A DNA stretch of 64,000 nucleotides from Lachnospiraceae bacterium C1.1 (GTDB taxonomy: Bacteria > Bacillota > Clostridia > Lachnospirales > Lachnospiraceae). Shown piece after piece: positions 44,665 to 53,909 of the stretch. The position numbers and the translations under genes were made by a program. The notes under the pieces are model-generated. The model saw nothing but the letters and a program-made list of their open reading frames with translations, was not told where the DNA came from and searched no databases. The DNA lies in NCBI GenBank assembly GCA_030434875.1, contig JAUISW010000002.1, positions 28,993 through 92,992 on the forward strand, written 5' to 3'. Position 1 is the first letter of the stretch; the number at the start of each line of letters is the position of its first letter.

Positions 44665-45240
44665 TCAGTTTTCTTTTGTATCTGCCTTTAACATTCTATA
44701 CCCAATTCCAACATGGGTCTGTATATAGGCATTCGAATCATTTTCCAGTTTTTTTCTCAAAGTAGCCATAAAAACACGTAAAGATGCCAGATTACTGTCC
44801 CAGGCAGTTCCCCCAATTCCTTCAACCACAAAAGTGACTATAAAGATCAACCTTGTAAGCTTTACCATTCCTCCTACCTGAGGTGCCGATAAAGCATTTT
44901 GCATGGTCTGTCTTTGCATCAGACTGATTTTTCTTCCTGCCAGCATCGTAAGAAACGATGCAACCGTTACGACTCCCAGGCCTCCGATCTGAATCATAAA
45001 CAATATGACAGCCTGTCCGAAATACGACCAATATGTAGCTGTGTCAAAAACTACCAGTCCTGTCACGCATACAGCTGATGTAGCCGTAAACAATGTCTTA
45101 TCAAAATTTGTTACCACTCCGCTTTGAGTTGAGACAGGAAGCATCAACAGTAATGCTCCCAGCAATATCAATCCCGCAAATCCCAAAATGATAATCTGAA
45201 AAGATGATAATTTATCTCTGATTCTCATATGTCCCGGCAC
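44665..45240 (-). pseudogene. TrkH/KtrB - KdpE chimera from an in-frame deletion
   Basis: About 191 residues. Residues 1-145 are the N-terminus of a K+ uptake channel subunit (TrkH/KtrB): membrane segments and the first selectivity loop, SAVCVTGLVVFDTA. Near residue 145 (about 44810) the sequence changes without a stop to the last 45 residues of an OmpR/KdpE-type response regulator: SLRVFMATLRKKLENDSN then THVGIGYRML. No natural protein has this order. A deletion between a potassium channel gene and a kdpE-like gene best explains it. The start is a GTG at 45240 after GGAGGAG. It is probably non-functional. Confidence 0.85.
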
Positions 45241-45497
45241 TTCCAATCTCCTCCAGAAATATCCTTACTTTACAGATATTATAAAACTAAAGTTTTTAAG
45301 GTGAGATTAAACGTACTGCCAGTGTATAAAGATTCTATAAAGATATATTTGTTTATAAAGCTTTAATTTGAGTATGGCTATTCACTTATAGTAGAATATA
45401 TATATACATAGTTTCATTATTTATAATTTGAGAAATTTCTTTTACCGAAAGTCTAATCAATATAACAGGGACAAAACAGCTCCTGAGGGGGGAGTTT

Positions 45498-47420
45498 ATG
45501 ATGATTAACTGGATTAGCCCATTTAATTATGATTTTGCCATATCAACAATTCCAATACAGATAATATTACTTGTCTTTTATGGTATCAGAAGAAATCTGC
45601 CCACGCGACAGAGTACATACTTTTGGCTTGTTATGTTTGCCAATCTTATAATGACATCAGCAGACATAATATCCTGTGAGATGAATGAAATCTGGACTAA
45701 ATTTCCTTTATGGATCATGTATGCAATAAATCATGCTTATTTTCTGGCTTTCATAATAAGAGGCTGGTCACTTTTTGCCTATACAGCCGAATCTAGCTCT
45801 CATTTTGGCAAAAAATTCAGGCTTTTTAAATTCGTAACATCGCTGCCTGCCGCTGTTGCATGCTGTCTGATAATTTCCACCCCGTGGACATCTGCCATAT
45901 ATACAATCGCTGCAGACGGTTATCACAATTGTTCACTTTACAAAATGATCTATTTCAGTACTTATTTTTATATAATCGTTTCTATTCTGCTGGTAATAAA
46001 GAACTGGAAACTGCTCACGAAAAGAATGCAGGCCGGCCTTCTGTCTTTTAATCTGCTTTTATTATTTGGAATACTTATCAGAAAACAGTTCTATCATATG
46101 CTGGTAACAAGCTATTTCAGTATTCTTTCAATAATAATCATATATCTAACCTCTGAAAACCCGGATCTATACAGAGATGGTCGTACAAGGCTTTTAAATA
46201 AAGATGCTCTTGATCGTATAGGAAGAGAATTTTCTGAGAAAAAAATACCATTCAGTCTCGTTACTATTTCAATAAATAATTACGAAGCTTCTAAAATGGT
46301 CTATGGGATACCACAAGTCAATGATGAATTATCGTCTATTGCCAAATGGATTTGTAAGAACTATCCAAATGATTTTTCATTTTATACAAGAAATGGCAAC
46401 TATATACTTTTGTCAAAAAGCCGTCTAAAGCGAACAAACGAAGAAATTTCGAGAAAATGGAAGATAAAATATGCTGATCTCCAGACTTTCTGTGAGGGAA
46501 CAGTCCCTGTTCAGCTATCAATGATCTTTATATCATCTTTACTCATAAGAGAATCAAGCGTAATTATAAGCGATCTTGCCAGATATGCCATAAATAACGC
46601 ATATTCGGAAAATCGTAAAAATAATTATGTTTTTACTGACGATATGCTGAAAGGCGCAATAAAGCAAAAAGCAATAGAAAAGGCATTGAAATCAGCCATT
46701 GCCGAGAAAAGATTTGAAGTCTATTTTCAGCCTATATATTCTGTTAAGGATAATAAAATAATGGGGGCTGAGGCATTAGCCAGACTTAATGATCCTGAAA
46801 TGGGATTTATTCCCCCTGTGGATTTTATAAAGATAGCTGAGAAAAATGGTGATATCATTGAGGTTGGCAGGCAAATATTCGAAAAAGTCTGTATTTTCTT
46901 ATCTGATACTGATTATCTAAGACTTGGGATTAACTTTATTAATGTAAATCTTTCTCCTATTCAATGCATAAGTACAAGTCTTGTAAAAGATCTGTCAACT
47001 ATAGCAGAGAAATACAGGATACCAATGAAAATGTTTGACTTTGAGATCACCGAATCAATGATCGATGACTATGATGCAATTCAGACTACAATTGCAGGAC
47101 TACGTTCCATGGGTGCAGAATTATCACTTGATGATTTCGGAACTGGCTCAGCTAATCTGACCAGCCTCATGGAGCTTCCCATTCATGTAGTAAAAATTGA
47201 TATGTCATTTGTAAGATCTTATTTTGAAGGAAAAGCAGCTTTCTTACCGGATCTGATAAAGCTTTTTATCCATTCAAAAATGAAAATTGTAGTTGAGGGT
47301 ATCGAAACTCCTGAAATGCGTGATAAAATGGCAGAACTCGGCTGCGACTATGAACAGGGATATTATTTTTCAAAGCCAATAGCACCAACAGATTTTGTTC
47401 AATTTATGAAAAAAATATAA
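45498..47420 (+). CDS. Membrane EAL-domain cyclic-di-GMP phosphodiesterase
   Basis: The 640-residue protein has an N-terminal membrane region of about seven segments (to about 215), a degenerate GGDEF domain in which RNGNYILL replaces the signature, and a complete EAL domain (about 390-640). It has EAL at 424-426, the metal-binding INVNLSP, FEITES, DDFGTG, VEGIET and QGYYFSKP. It should hydrolyse cyclic-di-GMP, opposing the two GGDEF proteins in this window. The degenerate GGDEF may bind GTP as a regulatory site. GAGGGGGGAGT precedes the ATG. The 257 bp upstream hold no gene. Confidence 0.9.
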   Translation: MMINWISPFNYDFAISTIPIQIILLVFYGIRRNLPTRQSTYFWLVMFANLIMTSADIISCEMNEIWTKFPLWIMYAINHAYFLAFIIRGWSLFAYTAESSSHFGKKFRLFKFVTSLPAAVACCLIISTPWTSAIYTIAADGYHNCSLYKMIYFSTYFYIIVSILLVIKNWKLLTKRMQAGLLSFNLLLLFGILIRKQFYHMLVTSYFSILSIIIIYLTSENPDLYRDGRTRLLNKDALDRIGREFSEKKIPFSLVTISINNYEASKMVYGIPQVNDELSSIAKWICKNYPNDFSFYTRNGNYILLSKSRLKRTNEEISRKWKIKYADLQTFCEGTVPVQLSMIFISSLLIRESSVIISDLARYAINNAYSENRKNNYVFTDDMLKGAIKQKAIEKALKSAIAEKRFEVYFQPIYSVKDNKIMGAEALARLNDPEMGFIPPVDFIKIAEKNGDIIEVGRQIFEKVCIFLSDTDYLRLGINFINVNLSPIQCISTSLVKDLSTIAEKYRIPMKMFDFEITESMIDDYDAIQTTIAGLRSMGAELSLDDFGTGSANLTSLMELPIHVVKIDMSFVRSYFEGKAAFLPDLIKLFIHSKMKIVVEGIETPEMRDKMAELGCDYEQGYYFSKPIAPTDFVQFMKKI

Positions 47421-47432
47421 TAAAAGTCAAGA

Positions 47433-47473
47433 GGATGTCGCGTTAGATGCTTTAATCATCTAATGCGACATCC
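47433..47473. terminator. Terminator between EAL and ABC-F genes
   Basis: GGATGTCGCGTTAGATG pairs with CATCTAATGCGACATCC (one mismatch) around seven bases. It is a very stable bidirectional stem between convergent genes, though without a long T-run on the plus strand. Confidence 0.85.
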
Positions 47474-47511
47474 CCCTAATATATGATAAAAATCATCTCA
47501 TAATCCATATA

Positions 47512-49071
47512 TTAAAGTTTGGTAGTCCATTTCGAGCAATCCATGATCTCTGTTGCAAAATCCTCATAAAAATCTGGTTCGTGACATACCATTAAAATAC
47601 TGCCCTTATATTCTTTAAGAGCCCTGTGAAGTTCATCCTTCGCATCAACATCAAGATGATTTGTAGGCTCGTCAAGAACGAGTATATTCGACTCTCTGTT
47701 TATGAGCTTGCAAAGACGCACCTTAGCCTGCTCACCTCCGGACAAAACCTTACATTTACTCTCTATATGCTTGGTTGTAAGTCCGCACTTAGCAAGGGCC
47801 GATCTTACTTCATACTGTGAGAATGACGGAAATTCATTCCATATTTCCTGCAGGCAGGTAGTTTCAATATCAGCCGGCATTTCCTGCTCAAAATAGCCAA
47901 TTGCGAGATTTTCACCAAGTTCAACTTTACCTTCTATCGAAGGGATTATTCCAAGAATGCTTTTAAGAAGCGTAGTTTTTCCGATACCATTTGCTCCCGT
48001 TAATACTATCTTTGAATTTCTCTCCATTGAGATATTAAGAGCTTTTGATAAAGGACTGTCATAACCAATGACAAGATCTTTAGTCTCAAAGATAATTTTC
48101 CCTGGTGTCTTTGCAATCTTAAAATTAAATTCCGGCTTAGGCTTTTCAACAACCTTTTCGATGAGATCCATGCTGTCAAGCTTCTTCTGCCTTGACATAG
48201 CCATATTTCTTGTTGCAACACGCGCCTTATTTCTTGCAACAAAATCCTTAAGCTCTGCAATCTCCTGCTGCTGTTTATTATATGCAGCCTCCCGCTGGGA
48301 TTTCTTCATTTCATATACTTCCATGAACTTATTATAATCACCGACATAGCGATCAAGGCTATGCGTCTGCCCATCCATATGATAAATAATATTTACCACA
48401 TTATTTAAAAATGGAATGTCATGCGAAATGAGAATAAATGCATTCTCATAATCTTGCAGATATCTCGTAAGCCATACTATATGTTCAGCATCAAGGTAAT
48501 TAGTCGGCTCGTCTAAAAGCAGAATATCCGGTTTTTCCAACAAGAGCTTTGCCAAAAGAATTTTTGTTCTCTGTCCTCCTGATAATTCAGTAACATCCCT
48601 CTCAAGCCCCAACTCTAAAAAGCCAAGAGCCCTTGAGACTTCTTCTATCTTTGAATCGATCAGATAGAAATCCCTGTTAGTTAAAATATCCTGAATAGTC
48701 CCAAGCTCTTCCATATATTTTTCAAGTTCTGACTCATCCGCATCAGCCATTGCATCACAGATCTCATTCATTCTGCTTTCCATTTCATAAAGAGGCTCAT
48801 AAGCAGAAGCAAGAACATCCCTGATCGTCATTCCCTCATGAAGCACTGCATGCTGGTCCAAATATCCGACTTTGATATTTTTAGCCCATTCGATCTTTCC
48901 TGCATCCGGCAACAATTTTCCTGTTATGATATTCATAAAAGTAGACTTGCCTTCGCCATTTGCCCCGACAAGTCCTATGTGTTCACCCTTCAGTAATCGG
49001 AAAGAAACGTCCTCAAAAATTGCTCTGTCTCCAAATCCGTGTGTTAGTTTTTCTACATTTAAAATACTCAT
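47512..49071 (-). CDS. ABC-F family ATPase
   Basis: The 519-residue soluble protein has two ABC domains in one chain, with Walker A GANGEGKST near 34 and GANGIGKTT near 352, signatures LSGGQRT and LSGGEQAK, and a linker of charged helix between them (about 240-310). It has no membrane segment. ABC-F proteins act on the ribosome, as translation factors or in antibiotic protection; this linker does not by itself separate the two roles. ATG 49071 follows AAAGG; an ATG 48 bases upstream lacks a site. Confidence 0.92.
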   Translation of the reverse strand: MSILNVEKLTHGFGDRAIFEDVSFRLLKGEHIGLVGANGEGKSTFMNIITGKLLPDAGKIEWAKNIKVGYLDQHAVLHEGMTIRDVLASAYEPLYEMESRMNEICDAMADADESELEKYMEELGTIQDILTNRDFYLIDSKIEEVSRALGFLELGLERDVTELSGGQRTKILLAKLLLEKPDILLLDEPTNYLDAEHIVWLTRYLQDYENAFILISHDIPFLNNVVNIIYHMDGQTHSLDRYVGDYNKFMEVYEMKKSQREAAYNKQQQEIAELKDFVARNKARVATRNMAMSRQKKLDSMDLIEKVVEKPKPEFNFKIAKTPGKIIFETKDLVIGYDSPLSKALNISMERNSKIVLTGANGIGKTTLLKSILGIIPSIEGKVELGENLAIGYFEQEMPADIETTCLQEIWNEFPSFSQYEVRSALAKCGLTTKHIESKCKVLSGGEQAKVRLCKLINRESNILVLDEPTNHLDVDAKDELHRALKEYKGSILMVCHEPDFYEDFATEIMDCSKWTTKL

Positions 49072-49153
49072 CTGATATAACCTTTCATATTGCACTATCC
49101 GCATATTGTAACATATCATGTATTTTAATATCCACAGATTTTTTATTTATAAT

Positions 49154-49543
49154 TTAACTTTTATAAATTGAAATAACTACTCCGTTCTCTTTCCCTTCAA
49201 TGACCCCATATAAATTTTCATTTTCTAACCATCCTAGAGCTTTACTGTCAGTATAAATTAAAGGTTTGGTATATTCGCTTTCCGGAATGCTATTATTCTC
49301 TATAAATATTCTACAATCAGTCCCAGTATAATCTCTTCCTTCAAGAATATACCTTGCTGACAAAAGTCTCTTTTCATCTTTTAACTCTTTCTGAGTATCT
49401 ACGGCTCCCGGGAGGATTATCCCACTAAAATTCTTACATTCTGAGTTTCCATGGAACAATAGCATAGAAGCCTGCCCTTTCTTACCATGAACCTCATATA
49501 CTTCATCAAGAATAACATCAATAATCAATACAGCTTCCATCAT
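49154..49543 (-). CDS. DUF3237-like protein
   Basis: The 129-residue protein has a beta-rich pattern with SMLLFHGNSECKNFSG, PGAVDTQKEL and LSARYILEGRDY, which I match to DUF3237, a small barrel family of unknown role. Its ATG overlaps the stop of the PucR gene by four bases (ATGA), so the two are coupled. It may be the product controlled by PucR or an enzyme of the same catabolic step. Confidence 0.6.
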   Translation of the reverse strand: MMEAVLIIDVILDEVYEVHGKKGQASMLLFHGNSECKNFSGIILPGAVDTQKELKDEKRLLSARYILEGRDYTGTDCRIFIENNSIPESEYTKPLIYTDSKALGWLENENLYGVIEGKENGVVISIYKS

Positions 49544-50721
49544 TTCCTCCAGTCAGACAAGTCAATATTCATTATTTTTAATATCATACATGCAAGATAA
49601 TATTGGGTCTTATTCTCCTGTTCGCTGAAATCATCCTTAAGCATAGCTTTGATATTTTTTATTCGATATATAATTGTATTCCTATGTGTATACATTTCTG
49701 CTGAGATTGCCTGTATACTGCCGTTATTTCTTAGATATGACTCAAGAGTTTCCACATAATTTGCATCATGTTTTTTATCATAATCTATTAATGGCTTTAG
49801 TATATCGTAACTCATTTCCCTTAGCAGTAATTTATCTGATACTGAAAAAATCAATCTAAATATTCCCATATCGTCAAAATTAACCATGTTTGTACCGGTT
49901 AATTCTGCCATTTGTACCGCGTATTTTGCTCTTGAATATGCTATATGAAGATTTTCTATATCCTTTATTCTGCTTCCAATGCCTGAAAAAAGCTTAAATT
50001 CCGGCATTTTCAATGATGCCTTTCTTCCAAAACCATTAATAATATTCTCAGTGTCTGATTCCGACACATCATTCATTACCATAACAAAGCAAGAATCATA
50101 GTAAAAGAAATGGCCATTATGCGTTATATTGTTCAAATACAACTGTAATCTGTACCCCAAACGCTTTCTGTCAACTGTGTCCATCTTATCCAGATCGCCT
50201 GTTGAAAGCAGCATCACCTGAAAAGTTCCGTCAATATCAAAATACGGCAAAAGATCCTTCTTATATGTATTTTTATTATCCGAATTTTCTATCGCTTTTA
50301 TCAGCGCTGTGGAAATTTCCTCATCCGTAGATCCCTGTATGAAAATTCTGATACTAATATCCTTTATCATATCAACAAGATATACATCCCAGGGCACTGT
50401 CAGTAACGGAAAGTCATTCTCATTACAGATATTACATATCTCTTCCGGTATTTCATTAATATAAAATCCGGTATTTATTATCAGACCTGATGCATTATTA
50501 TCAATAAGTGATGTGATCAGCTTTTTTAATCTGTTTTCATCAGAAAATCCCAACCCTGTCGTTACAGCAAGCTCTTTTCCCGAGAAATTTTTTGTAATAG
50601 TTAATTCCTCAAGCATGATCAACCAGCTAATAGAATTTGACCATCCGTTCTTACCTGCGATCATCTTCATAGAATATTTTTCTTCTGAAAATGTCATCAT
50701 ATCTTCAATCGTAAATCCCAT
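49540..50721 (-). CDS. PucR family transcriptional regulator
   Basis: The 393-residue protein has an N-terminal PucR domain (MGFTIEDMMTF.. to about 125), a GGDEF-like degenerate middle part, and a C-terminal HTH_30 domain (YVETLESYLRNNGSIQAIS, then THRNTIIYRIKNIK). PucR proteins control purine or other catabolic genes. ATG 50721 is preceded by GGAGGAGATACAG, better than the ATG at 50784. It diverges from a 59-residue small gene with its own strong binding site, a likely target, and is coupled to a DUF3237-like gene. Confidence 0.88.
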   Translation of the reverse strand: MGFTIEDMMTFSEEKYSMKMIAGKNGWSNSISWLIMLEELTITKNFSGKELAVTTGLGFSDENRLKKLITSLIDNNASGLIINTGFYINEIPEEICNICNENDFPLLTVPWDVYLVDMIKDISIRIFIQGSTDEEISTALIKAIENSDNKNTYKKDLLPYFDIDGTFQVMLLSTGDLDKMDTVDRKRLGYRLQLYLNNITHNGHFFYYDSCFVMVMNDVSESDTENIINGFGRKASLKMPEFKLFSGIGSRIKDIENLHIAYSRAKYAVQMAELTGTNMVNFDDMGIFRLIFSVSDKLLLREMSYDILKPLIDYDKKHDANYVETLESYLRNNGSIQAISAEMYTHRNTIIYRIKNIKAMLKDDFSEQENKTQYYLACMILKIMNIDLSDWRK

Positions 50722-50891
50722 CTGTATCTCCTCCAATACGATTTTCTCTAACTTAAGTATATGTACTCTCAGCACAAATTTCAATCTGATTTTGTTTATC
50801 CCGATATATAGATTTGCTAAAATTTCGTGCTAAAATTGAATACAAGAAGGGAAGATTATTTCACAATTGTTTTATATAAAGGAGGTACGTT

Positions 50892-51071
50892 ATGATTAGA
50901 ACAGGTTTTGAAAACTTTGATATTATTTCAGCAACAGAACCTATTTGGATGAGGGATGAAAGATATGACTACTGTGAGGATTTCTACAGTCTTTGTAATA
51001 AAAACAACAGCAAAATTCTTTCTAAATTAGCCAAGCTTCAAACTTTACTTTTTTCAGCTTTAAGCAAATAA
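50892..51071 (+). CDS. Small protein (59 residues), unknown
   Basis: AAAGGAGGTACGTT before ATG 50892 is a near-perfect ribosome binding site. The 59-residue product is acidic and aromatic in its first two-thirds (EPIWMRDERYDYCEDFYSLC) and ends in a hydrophobic/lysine helix (LAKLQTLLFSALSK). It lacks a signal peptide. A strong terminator follows at 51104. It stands divergent from pucR with 170 bp between starts. I do not recognise it, but the layout is that of a real gene. Confidence 0.65.
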   Translation: MIRTGFENFDIISATEPIWMRDERYDYCEDFYSLCNKNNSKILSKLAKLQTLLFSALSK

Positions 51072-51103
51072 TCATAATGTTGAAATATTTAATTGATCAT
51101 TAA

Positions 51104-51142
51104 AAGGCTTTTGCCGCAGAACTTATCTGTGACAAAAGCCTT
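51104..51142. terminator. Terminator between the small gene and ccdA-tlpA
   Basis: AAGGCTTTTG and CAAAAGCCTT with an inner CAG/CTG form a strong stem between convergent genes; bidirectional. Confidence 0.85.
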
Positions 51143-51145
51143 CTT

Positions 51146-52480
51146 TTATTTTGAGGCCTCTCTGGCCTGTCTTATTACATCTTTCATGATATCTTTGGTC
51201 ATTCCGCCAGGTATGTAGCCCAACACGTTACCCTCAGGATCAATAAGATATGTTGTTGGATATGCTGTAATATAATATGGAAGCATTAATGACGCATCAG
51301 TATCCATAAGTACAGGGAATGTGTAGCCATTTTCGTCCATAAAAGCTTTTATACCATCTACGTCCTGTTCATTTCCTGTATTTGGAAATGTTACACCCAA
51401 AAATACAACATCAGGGTCTTCCATTGACTGATATTCTTCATAAAGTTCCTGTATATATGGCAATTCAGCCTTACATGGAGGACACCAAGTAGCCCAGAAA
51501 TTAAGGAAAATTATTTTTCCCTTGTAATCAGCTAAAGAGTGACTTTCTCCATATTGGTCAGTAAGCGTGAAGTCCGATGCCGGAAGCAATTCCTGATCGA
51601 CCTCAGCTGCTGATTCATCCTGACTCTCCTCTTCAGTTACCCGAGCTTCCTCCGAAACTGTTGATGGATCAGATTCCTCCTTTTCTTCAGAACTTTCTGA
51701 AGCTAAATTTTCAGATACCTGAGCCTCGCTTTTAGAAATATTGTTATTCACCGCTTTGGACAGGTAGCCTGTAATGCTGTTCATTTTTCCGGTGATCATT
51801 AATAATCCCATTACTATAAGTATTACACCACCAATTTTTACTGTATATTTAACTATATTTCTATGCTTTGCAAAAATATCCAATAGATAGCTTGTAAAGA
51901 ATCCCACAAACAAAAACGGAATGATATAACCAAGTGTATAAAGCCCTATCAGGGCAAAACCACTTGCTGATGAAGACACCAAAGCTGCCAGGATCAAAAC
52001 AGATGATAAAACAGGTCCAACACACGGGCTCCAGGCAAAACTCAGGACGAATCCCATCAAAAGTGCAGTAATAGGTGACATTGTCATCTTTTCCATATTA
52101 AAGGGTAATCTGTATTCACCATTTAATAATCTGCTCTCTCCAAGAATTCCAAGCTGGTATAATCCAAATAAAATTATTATCATTCCACCAATTCTGGAAA
52201 ATAATAACTGATTACCATTAAAAAATTTACCAATGGTACTCATGCCAAAGCCCAGGAGGAAAAACGCCATACTGATCCCTATCACGAAAAATATTGTATT
52301 GATCAAAACTCTCTTTTGATCATAGTACTTTTTCCCATCCTTATCCTTCTTTACGGTTCCTCCCGATAAATAGCCTATATACACCGGTAAAAGCGGTAAA
52401 ACACATGGCGAAAAAAAGCTTAGTAAACCTTCTATAAATACTGCGATCGCAGATACATCTATATTTGCAGATAAATTCAT
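51146..52480 (-). CDS. CcdA-TlpA fusion: thiol-disulfide transmembrane reductase
   Basis: The 444-residue fusion has an N-terminal CcdA-like part with six membrane segments. Redox cysteines are in LLSFFSPCVLP near 23 and FAWSPCVGPVL near 153. A Ser/Glu-rich linker follows (about 245-295), then a TlpA/ResA-type thioredoxin domain with WATWCPPCKAE near 331-341. It passes electrons from cytoplasmic thioredoxin to an outside thioredoxin that reduces proteins or heme-binding apocytochromes. No other cytochrome genes are nearby, so general thiol repair is likely. The gene looks complete. Confidence 0.92.
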   Translation of the reverse strand: MNLSANIDVSAIAVFIEGLLSFFSPCVLPLLPVYIGYLSGGTVKKDKDGKKYYDQKRVLINTIFFVIGISMAFFLLGFGMSTIGKFFNGNQLLFSRIGGMIIILFGLYQLGILGESRLLNGEYRLPFNMEKMTMSPITALLMGFVLSFAWSPCVGPVLSSVLILAALVSSSASGFALIGLYTLGYIIPFLFVGFFTSYLLDIFAKHRNIVKYTVKIGGVILIVMGLLMITGKMNSITGYLSKAVNNNISKSEAQVSENLASESSEEKEESDPSTVSEEARVTEEESQDESAAEVDQELLPASDFTLTDQYGESHSLADYKGKIIFLNFWATWCPPCKAELPYIQELYEEYQSMEDPDVVFLGVTFPNTGNEQDVDGIKAFMDENGYTFPVLMDTDASLMLPYYITAYPTTYLIDPEGNVLGYIPGGMTKDIMKDVIRQAREASK

Positions 52481-52597
52481 AAATACCTCTTATTTTCAAT
52501 TTTCTAGTTTTCATAATTATACCTGATAAGAAAAATATATCAAGTACGCAATATTTATAAACCTGGTAAGGAAAAACTGACTATATTATATAAATTA

Positions 52598-52636
52598 AAG
52601 AAGGCTTCAGCTCATCTACTGAACTGAAGCCTTCTT
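52598..52636 (-). terminator. Terminator of the deformylase-glutaredoxin operon
   Basis: AAGAAGGCTTCAG pairs with CTGAAGCCTTCTT around 13 bases, 33 bp past the glutaredoxin stop, U-rich on the minus strand. Confidence 0.88.
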
Positions 52637-52668
52637 CCTAAAAATCAGGAAATTAAATGTTTTTCAGA

Positions 52669-52911
52669 TTATTTTGCCTGTGGATTGTCCCTTAGCCATT
52701 TTATAATATCATCACTTTCATAAAGTGGTTCTCCATCAATAAAAAGACATGGCACCTGCTGTTTCCCTCCAACACTGACAAGCGTATTACGATCCTCTTC
52801 ATTCTTATTGATATCACTATATCTGATATCAGTTCTGCCCTCTTCCTCGATCTCACGGATTACCTTTCTACAAAAAGGACAGGTCTCCATCATGTAAAGA
52901 TTCAGATCCAT
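52669..52911 (-). CDS. Glutaredoxin-like protein
   Basis: The 80-residue protein carries CPFCRKVIREIEEEG (residues 11-25), a CxxC redox site in the glutaredoxin position, and the cis-Pro segment QQVPCLFID near 50. It is a glutaredoxin/NrdH-type thiol carrier that may act with the upstream operon genes. AGGAGCGAAAGAATT precedes the ATG. It is the last gene of a leftward run of five. Confidence 0.85.
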   Translation of the reverse strand: MDLNLYMMETCPFCRKVIREIEEEGRTDIRYSDINKNEEDRNTLVSVGGKQQVPCLFIDGEPLYESDDIIKWLRDNPQAK

Positions 52912-52945
52912 AATTCTTTCGCTCCTTTCTTAATTCCCTTTGCAT

Positions 52946-53245
52946 TTATTTTCTTCCATCCAGCCCATAATTTAATATTTCATTATACTGGGCATTAGCT
53001 TCTTCACTCTCTTTCTTCTCTTTCCATCTTTCGATATCACTGCATATTGCCAGCATTTCATCTACTATAAGTTCCGCAGATCGCGGCTTAACATTATACA
53101 GATATCCCATCATACGGCTCATTGCCTTTGGACTTCCCAGTTGTTTTGCAACCTGCTCACCAAGTTCCTCAGGAAACCCAAGATTTTTTATAGCCTCAAC
53201 AAGCTCATTTTTACTTCTTGTCCATTCTATACGATTTGAAATCAT
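52946..53245 (-). CDS. Conserved small protein, unknown function
   Basis: The 99-residue all-helical-looking protein contains LGFPEELGEQVAKQLGSPKA near 22-41 and RSAELIVDEMLAICSD near 54-69. No signal or membrane segment. Its ATG shares one base with the stop of the deformylase gene (TGATG), so translation is coupled. I have no family for it beyond seeing it as an operon partner. Confidence 0.7.
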   Translation of the reverse strand: MISNRIEWTRSKNELVEAIKNLGFPEELGEQVAKQLGSPKAMSRMMGYLYNVKPRSAELIVDEMLAICSDIERWKEKKESEEANAQYNEILNYGLDGRK

Positions 53246-53655
53246 CAGATTAAATCTCCCGAAAAATGCTGTATTTCATGCTGGATAATTTGTGCTGTGA
53301 AGCCTGAATATTTTCCATGCTGTTTCTTAAAATCCTGATCCAGATAATCAACTTCTATTTCCTCATACCTGACACACGGCCTTACACCTTCTAAAGACAA
53401 GCAGCTTTCCTCAGTAGTATATTTTCCGGTTTGTTTTGTGATTACCGGATTGATCATCGGAAAAATAAATGGTTCTGCAGCTACAACTATGATCTGCTTT
53501 TTCACGCCTATCATATTTGCTGCCATTCCTACACATCTATCACGGTTTGCCTTTAGTGTATCAATAAGATCTATTATTGTCTGCCTGTCTGATTCTGCCG
53601 CAGGTTCTGATTTCTGCTGCAAAAACATCGGGTCCTTTACAATTTCTTTTACCAT
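53245..53655 (-). CDS. Peptide deformylase-like protein
   Basis: The 136-residue protein follows the short Firmicutes deformylase type. Motif 1 is VGMAANMIG (Gln replaced by Met), motif 2 is EESCLSLEG (with the metal-binding Cys), and motif 3 is QHEIQHFSG, a HExxH site with the usual Asp replaced by Gln. It likely binds metal; activity on formyl-Met peptides may be altered. It is much shorter than main Def proteins (about 150-170). It is coupled to the 99-residue gene and follows the Cys-rich small gene by 27 bp. Confidence 0.85.
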   Translation of the reverse strand: MVKEIVKDPMFLQQKSEPAAESDRQTIIDLIDTLKANRDRCVGMAANMIGVKKQIIVVAAEPFIFPMINPVITKQTGKYTTEESCLSLEGVRPCVRYEEIEVDYLDQDFKKQHGKYSGFTAQIIQHEIQHFSGDLI

Positions 53656-53682
53656 CTGTATATCCTTTTTTCTTATGATTTC

Positions 53683-53889
53683 TTAGAATCGCCTTCCATA
53701 TTCTCTCGAAATCTCATTAAAAGATTTTTTCCCCATTATATAGTCTTTATAGGCTGTTTCAGCATCTTTTCCATGAAATACCTTACATAGACCACACATC
53801 TCACAATTTGAGATACATGGGAATCGCTTTTTAATATATTCTCTTCTCTCTTCAATTGTTGAAAATTCGACTTCCGGTGGGTTATTCAT
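53683..53889 (-). CDS. Small Cys-rich protein (four-Cys cluster)
   Basis: The 68-residue protein has four cysteines in CISNCEMCGLCKVFHGKD (residues 25-42; spacing C-x3-C-x2-C-x2-C). This looks like a zinc or Fe-S site, with a helical C-terminus (KSFNEISREYG). Function is unknown. It sits between the HD-GNAT gene and the deformylase gene in the same leftward run. Confidence 0.7.
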   Translation of the reverse strand: MNNPPEVEFSTIEERREYIKKRFPCISNCEMCGLCKVFHGKDAETAYKDYIMGKKSFNEISREYGRRF

Positions 53890-53909
53890 TTCTTTAGATC
53901 AATCCTCGC

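Noticed and set aside
46336..48337. Several frames of 60-90 codons opposite the EAL and ABC-F genes
   Set aside because: Antisense shadows without ribosome binding sites or recognisable sequence.
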